A stretch of 64,000 bases of DNA from Gnetum montanum (Eukaryota > Streptophyta > Gnetopsida > Gnetales > Gnetaceae): the NCBI GenBank assembly GCA_015680685.1, contig MNCI01010525.1:54005-118004 (forward strand), given 5' to 3'. Position 1 is the first letter of the stretch; each line of letters opens with the position of its first letter. The notes under the pieces are model-generated. The model had not been told where the DNA came from. It ran no database searches and saw nothing but the letters and a program-made list of their open reading frames with translations. The translations under genes and the position numbers were made by a program. Below are positions 58,841 through 64,000 of this stretch, piece after piece.

Positions 58841-59803
58841 TTGATTCTACTCCTTCCAACTTAGTCATAGGGAAGATACCCCTCTATCATAACATATTAA
58901 AGAGGATCAAATATTTTTTCTTCTTTACATTGTTCTTTATATGATTTTTATTTTCTTTATATTTTAATAATTATTCTATATATTTTACTTTTTTTACTCT
59001 CTACTTTTTACTTTGACTTTTCTTGTTACTTTTATTTGGTTTTAATTATAATCTTCTATTTTATTCCATGACTACTGTGAACTTTGAAAAATTTTTGAAC
59101 GTAGTTATCAAGGTTATAACTCATTATAGAGGCCAACTTTGTCTTTAGATTATGCTCTCTAATAATGAGCTATCAGTTTTTTAGTGGTATTGAGCAGTGA
59201 GTTTGCAACATCCACCCATTCCATTTGCCACATATGGAGTTTTATATCATGGTGGCATAAAGGTTCTCTCACGTAAAAACTAAAAGTAACATGTGATCTT
59301 GTTACCTAATGAACTAGAAAAGGACCAAATGGAAATGAAAAAGTATGTGACCTCAAGGGGATTTGTTGTGTTCTCTTCTCAACTTCCCTCTTATGTTTTA
59401 TGGCTCATCATGGGTATATCATCACTCCTGCTATTGACCATAAAATAAAGTATGTATTTATATGATGTGGTTGCCAAAAAAAAAAAAGGAATTTAAAGCA
59501 CAAATATCTGAAAATGTCTTGGAATATAAGCATTAGTTATGGGGCTAGAAAAGAATGTTACCCATGCTTGAAGGCACTCATCTAACTAAGGCCCAAATTG
59601 ATTTCTAACTACTTTCTTCTTCAATTTTCTACTTTTCTTGATGTGATGATTATCCTTTATGATTTTCATTGACTCATGATAGTAGGAAAGAAGGAATACA
59701 TAAATGTGAAACCACTATTATTAGTATGAACTTGATCCAGACTCAACACAAAATGGTATTGGATTATCTTAATCATGCATTTCACCAAGGATCTTGTGTA
59801 TTT
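58841..59803 (+). other. 3' noncoding region of element D
   Basis: AT-rich with no coding motif. It holds a single copy of the A-rich unit that is amplified in element E. The text CTAACTAAGGCCC and TTCACCAAGGATCTTGTG aligns with element E noncoding sequence up to the insertion point of copia H. Confidence 0.6.
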
Positions 59804-60939
59804 TGTTGACATTTTGGTATGTCAAAACCTTGGAAAATGAAGAATGTGAAAATGTGCTTGTTGAAATCTTGCAAGACTTGTGAAGGACAAGAACAAGATG
59901 ACAAGAGTTTAAGATCAGGACAATGACTTAAATGATGACAAGACAAAAGTTTGGAAAAAGGGGTTAGTTGGTGTCAAGAAAAGAGTTTGGAACAAGAGCT
60001 TAGATGGTGTTAAGAAGAGATTGGAAAAAGAGAAAGTTGAGACTAAGAAAAGAGCTGAGTTGTTAGTCTGAAATGAGAAAAGTCTTAACCAAAAAACAAA
60101 GATGAAAGATGTCAGAGATGCACACAGTTAAAAGAAGGTGTTTTGGTATTTGCCAAGATATCCTAAAAAAATAGCAAACATCCTAATTGCTATTGAGACA
60201 TTCCAGTAGGGATGTCCCAAGTGAGATGTGCCAAATTCTAGTGGGATGTCCCACCTATAAGAGGACAAAATTGAAAGAGACATCTCAAGCTTGAATGGAA
60301 CATCCCAACTAGCTATTTCCTAGCCATTACATGAATCCTAATGGTTATGTGACAAGGATAGAGGCTTTAAAAGAAACATTATCTTGGTGAAAAGGAAAAG
60401 CATTGTTCATTAGAATATTTCATCATTATCTACATCAAGTGAAACTATTTTGTACTTTAATTATCTATATTTTGTGTTTTGTATTTTGAGATCCTCAAAG
60501 TAAGGAATTTATTCCTTTTCTCCCTTTGTAAGCCCTATGGGGCTGATGTGCTTCTTGCGAGAAGGTATCTAATGAGCTTGTTGGAACCTTGTGAAGTTGA
60601 GTGTGTTTCTTGATAGAAAACACTCAGTGCAGAGCTCATGTCATTGTAAAGGTTGTGGGATCCTAAAAACCACATTTTGGGCTTGTTGGGACATTGTAGG
60701 GTTGAATGTGTTTCATATGAGAAAACACTCCTTGTGGAGCTTAAACTTTGTAAAGGTTGTGATGCCCTTTAAACCATATTTTTTGAAGGAACAAAGTTTG
60801 GAGGTGTACAAGGGTTCAACCCTCCAAGTGTGGAAGTATCCAAGTTGGAGAATCACATAAACTTGAATATAGTTTTGGTTGTCTTGGTTGTTTAAATTAA
60901 GAAACTTATTCAACCCCCCTTCTAAGTTTTCGATCCTCA
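59804..60939 (+). repeat. 5' LTR of copia element H (1136 bp)
   Basis: Starts TGTTGACATTTTGG at the point where homology to element E noncoding DNA ends, and finishes GATCCTCA two bases before the primer site. It contains a GATGTC/GACATC cluster at 60101-60312 and a direct repeat near 60555-60780 (GAGCTTGTTGGAACCTTGTG... AAAACACTC). Confidence 0.75.
60101..60312 (+). promoter_or_regulatory. GATGTC / GACATC motif cluster in copia LTR H
   Basis: About nine sites in both orientations (AGATGTCAGAG, GGGATGTCCCA twice, GAGATGTGCC, GAGACATCTCA, GAACATCCCA and variants), of the same form as in LTRs J and K. Confidence 0.6.
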
Positions 60940-60941
60940 AG

Positions 60942-60957
60942 TGATATCAAAGCTCGG
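60942..60957 (+). promoter_or_regulatory. Primer binding site of element H (initiator-Met type)
   Basis: TGATATCAAAGCTCGG, two mismatches from the usual TGGTATCAGAGC. Confidence 0.7.
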
Positions 60958-60995
60958 TACTCTTGGTTTTAAGTTTAACATCTTAAGAGTGAACA

Positions 60996-62300
60996 ATGGA
61001 ACAGACATCATACATCAAGCTACTAATGTTTGATGGGATCGACTTCATGTATTGAAAGGCTAAAATGCAAGTATTCTTCAAATCCATGGAATTTAAAGTT
61101 TGGGAGTCCATCCGAGAGGGATACATGCCACTCTTCGACAACACCACAAGAGTTACAAAGCTAAGAAGCAAATGGATGTAGGAAAAAAAGATAAGTTAAT
61201 ATTTGATTTAAAAGAAAAATATGATCTTTATTATGCTTTAAGTAAATATGAGTTCAATAGAGTAGCTAGGTGCAAAACTACAAAAGAAATTTGGGAGACT
61301 CTAGAAGCTACCTATGAAGGTACATCTATTGTTAAGAAATCTAAGCTTCTAGTGTTACAAAGTGAGTGTAAAAAAGCTTAAAATGAAAGAAGGCGAGGAA
61401 ATCAAGGATCATTTTTCAAGAGCTACTGATTTAGTTGTTGCTATCTGAGGGACGAGAAAAGATTTACCGAAAAGAAATGTCATTATTAAGATGATTAAAA
61501 CTTTACAGCTTAAATTTACACCAAAAGTTACAACCATGAAAGAGATTAGGGATTTCTCAATCCTAAAATTTTAAGAGCTTCAAAGTGCACTCATTTCTTA
61601 TGAGATAAATCTCATAAGTGAAGGTGCAATCAAAGAAAAACTAATTACTCTCAAAAGGTCATTAAAGAAAAAGCAGCCATTTGAGCATGAAGCAAATAAT
61701 GAAGATAAATTGGATATCCTATTGAGAAGAGTTCAAAGACTTCTTGTAAGGAAATGAAAGAGCTTCAACCAATTTGGCATCAAAGGTAAAAAAAGAGGTA
61801 ATAATTTTAAATATTCTAAACTTAATGCATCATCTATAGAATTTTGGGTTTGTGGTGGTAGAGGCCATGTGGTCTTCAAATGTCCAAGTGTTGATAGGTT
61901 TCAAAGAAATGACCAATTCAAAGTTGAAATGAAAAAAAATCTTTACACCAGTTGGGATGATGAACAAAATGAGGAAGAAGCAGATGATTCTACTACAAAT
62001 TCACATCTAATCTGCATGACCCTTATACATGAAAATTCTACAGAAGACCTTGATGAGTCTAAAGGTGAAATTGAAGATAGGTATAGTGAGATGCATGAGG
62101 AAATTATCTCTCTTCATTATGTATTTAAAAATTTAATAAAAAATATACATAGAAAAGAAGATGAAATTTCTGAAATTTATAATTTATGCTCCTCTTTAAA
62201 AAGAGAGCTCTTAGACGTAAAGGCTAAGGTTCAATTACTAGCCCATTTATATGAGAAAAAGTGTAAATACTCATGGATGCAAGCTCTAGAAAAAAATTAG
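60996..62300 (+). pseudogene. Copia-type Gag of element H (few lesions)
   Basis: ATG at 60996 (MEQTSYIKLLMFDGIDFMYW). The N-terminal part carries KAKMQVFFKSMEFKVWESI. The UBN2-like core reads YNRVARCKTTKEIWETLEA-type text (61250-61310) and KKSKLLVLQSECKK. The zinc knuckle at 61842-61883 reads F-W-V-C-G-G-R-G-H-V-V-F-K-C, so its first Cys is Phe. The open C-terminal frame (to 62300) starts with SWDDEQNEEEADD and continues as a charged, probably coiled tail. A handful of stops and a frameshift near 61130-61450 make it a pseudogene. It is the youngest-looking coding region among the elements here. Confidence 0.75.
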
Positions 62301-63329
62301 GAAGTGCCTCAAAATTAGCACTACAATGAAGATTTGGGAGAGGTTTCTTAAGAGGACGCTTGCAAAAGTTTGGTAACATCTAAATGGAGAAACAAATCTA
62401 GGTTTGAATATCAAATCCATATTAGAAATACTACATATTTTTGCTGTCAAATGTGTTGACACGAACAAGCTTATTATCAACCTTCAATAGAGCTAAATGA
62501 TGTGGCTAATTAGTCTTATCAAAAAGAGCCTAGTAAGTGTAATTTGTAGGGTAGAAATTCTTGGAGAAACAATGAATAAGGAGAAGAGATGATCACCAAT
62601 GAAGTTGGAGGATTAGAATCCATAGCTATCAAAAATTATAAGTCCTCTCATTTTAGAAAACATAAGCATGAAGAATTAGCAATCTCAAAATTTAGAGATA
62701 TAAATGAAGAAGCTAATGATAGAAAAGATAAGAAATAGTTGCATGATAACGAGGTACTATATGATGGAGGACCTCATCTCAAACTTCATTAATCAAGTCT
62801 ATGCTTAGAACCAAGCAAGGTAAGTAATGGTAAATCGTTATTCCTTGGGTTCCTAAACTTAGTTTAGATTAGTTCATTTTATAATTAGTAGTTAGAAAAT
62901 TAATTGATTGGATGCTATAGGAAATATTTGTATATCTAAAGAAAACCTTACTTGATCTTACAAGATGTTGAGCTGTAGGTCAAAATACTAATAGAGATTA
63001 TATTAACTTGAACAAGAAAGTAAGGTTAGGTAAGCTTGCTTGTTACCTTCTATAGAAATAAGACCATCTCATTACTATTAGAACATATATGCCTTATGAT
63101 CTAGCTTATATCATTTAGATATTATTATGTTTTGGGATATAATTTTTTGTAGTTGCCTTCTTATGCATCATAAGGTCCAAATGGTTTTAAATGGATTTTT
63201 GGAGATTGATGATAAAATTAAGTGATTTGGGTCATAGTCATGAATCTTTTGAGAAAGTTATCATTTAAAAAGGATTTCCATGTTGATAATCTGTTATATG
63301 CATATAAATTGCTTGATTCATGGATTTTA
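62301..63329. other. Unassigned stretch, probably decayed inside of element H
   Basis: Follows the H gag stop. Short plus-strand frames (for example near 62580-62740) are Lys/Glu-rich but match nothing I recognise. The junction with the minus-strand gypsy fragment is placed near 63330, where its RT frame is lost. Confidence 0.35.
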
Positions 63330-64000
63330 TATATTGTTAAAAGATATTACTAATGGGAGTTTTGGTTTAAATGTAATATTCATTGCTCGCTGAAAAGTTA
63401 CCCTAGCATTGGAAAGACCAAATGACATTCGTCTATATGCAAAATTTCTCCATTTTGTGGTGAAGGTTGTTTTGTATCTATCATATTTATTAACCATGAT
63501 CTGATTGTATCCTAAGAATCCATATAAAAATGAATAAGCTTGACATCTTGAAACTTTGATTAACATCTCATCTATCCTTGGGAGTGGGTACCTATCTTTC
63601 TCTAATGCTTCATTTAGATTTCTAAAATCAACACACAATTTGATATCTCCATTTTTCTTTCTTACAAGTACAAGATTAGCTACCCAAACAAGATATTGAA
63701 TGGGATAAATAATGTTGGTCTATAATAGCTTTTTGATTTCAGCTTGGATAGCAAGTTCGAACATAGGATTAAATTTTCTCTATTTTTTTCATACCAATTT
63801 ATAGCCCTCTACCAATGAAATTTTATGAGTAATAATATAAGGGTTAAAGGTTTTGAGATCATCATAGGACCAAGCAAGATTATCTAGGTTTTTCTTGAGT
63901 AACGACAATAGCTTTTGTTTAAAAACAAGGTCACTTCTCTTGGTTATATTTAATATCTTTGGATTATTTGTTAATCCTAAATTTATTGCTTTATAAGCCT
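63330..64000 (-). pseudogene. Ty3/gypsy reverse transcriptase fragment
   Basis: On the minus strand the frame at 63638-63327 reads MCVDFRNLNEALEKDRYPLP, then IDEML, FLGYNQIMVNKYDRYKTTFT, and RRMSFGLSNARVTFQRAMN. This is the finger and palm region of a gypsy RT up to just before the catalytic YxDD. Upstream (63760-63640) PIQYLVWVANLVLVRKKNGD adds the preceding motif, with a stop. It is a different lineage from the Athila-like elements (KDRYPLP rather than KDHFPLP). It continues off the right edge and its C-terminal end is cut near 63330. Confidence 0.8.

Larger units (their letters stand above)
43892..59803 (+). mobile_element. Element D: Athila-like Ty3/gypsy, split by element E and cut by copia H
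   Basis: The parts are LTR 43892-44749, tRNA-Asp-type primer site 44751-44769, gag start 44905-45112, then (after nested element E) gag 53110-55240, pol 55250-58840 and 3' noncoding 58841-59803. Copia element H interrupts the 3' noncoding part at 59804, and the 3' LTR is not in the window. Joining 45112 to 53110 restores a continuous Gag alignment, which shows that the two parts are one element. Confidence 0.85.
59804..62300 (+). mobile_element. Element H: Ty1/copia-type retrotransposon, 5' part
   Basis: LTR 59804-60939, initiator-Met-type primer site at 60942, gag 60996-62300. Sequence after 62300 is too decayed to assign, and no protease, integrase or RT of copia type is recognisable before the minus-strand gypsy fragment at 63330. 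H inserted into element D noncoding DNA. The Gag type (UBN2/DUF4219-like with a long coiled acidic tail) is typical of plant copia elements. Confidence 0.78.

Overview
The window looks like intergenic and intronic DNA from a large plant nuclear genome. It is AT-rich, almost all long open frames are broken, and most of it is layered LTR retrotransposons (Athila-like, Tat/Ogre-like and other Ty3/gypsy, plus one Ty1/copia) with two or three plant L1-type LINE fragments. The size, the nesting, the multi-kilobase introns and the decay suggest a gymnosperm, but that assignment is inference. There are no bacterial genes, CRISPR arrays or rRNA genes.

Host genes. One intact host gene can be assembled by hand: a nine-exon glutathione S-transferase (GST) superfamily gene on the minus strand (43166 down to 34554, 267 codons). 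Its 3.1-kb first intron holds an antisense LINE. The left edge (1-4789) is a second copy of 41285-44198, carrying an identical 31-base first exon, part of intron 1 including the LINE tail, and the upstream region. A tandem GST paralogue therefore lies mostly off the left end of the window. Its upstream region is split, 45 bases before the start codon, by a 1.8-kb sense-oriented solo LTR that the window's own GST lacks.

Layout: 1-4789 left GST copy with solo LTR; 4793-11903 minus-strand Athila-like element A, cut at its 3' end; 12423-13579 solo LTR B with perfect 5-bp duplications; 13945-18345 plus-strand Athila-like element G, cut off in the protease region; 18346-23773 minus-strand gypsy element J, which has gag, protease and an integrase tail but no recognisable reverse transcriptase; 23774-28593 Tat-like pol remnant T split by LTR K; 28594-31670 long LTR L containing solo LTR C; 33040-34015 LINE fragment M; 34554-43166 the GST gene; 43892-59803 Athila-like element D, split inside gag by a complete but internally deleted element E (45113-53104); 59804-62300 or beyond, copia element H inserted in the 3' noncoding part of D; 63330-64000 gypsy RT fragment on the minus strand.

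The Athila-like elements share LTR ends (TGATGA...CTCATCA), a tRNA-Asp-type primer binding site, an unrecognised conserved N-terminal Gag module and a shortened zinc-knuckle-like motif. Each LTR family carries its own dense short-motif array, several of them just upstream of the TATA box. One array type (GAGATGTC / GACATCTC) recurs in three otherwise unrelated families: gypsy J, the Tat-type LTR K and copia H. All element coding regions are broken, so the expected present activity is regulatory (LTR promoters near the GST genes) rather than transposition.
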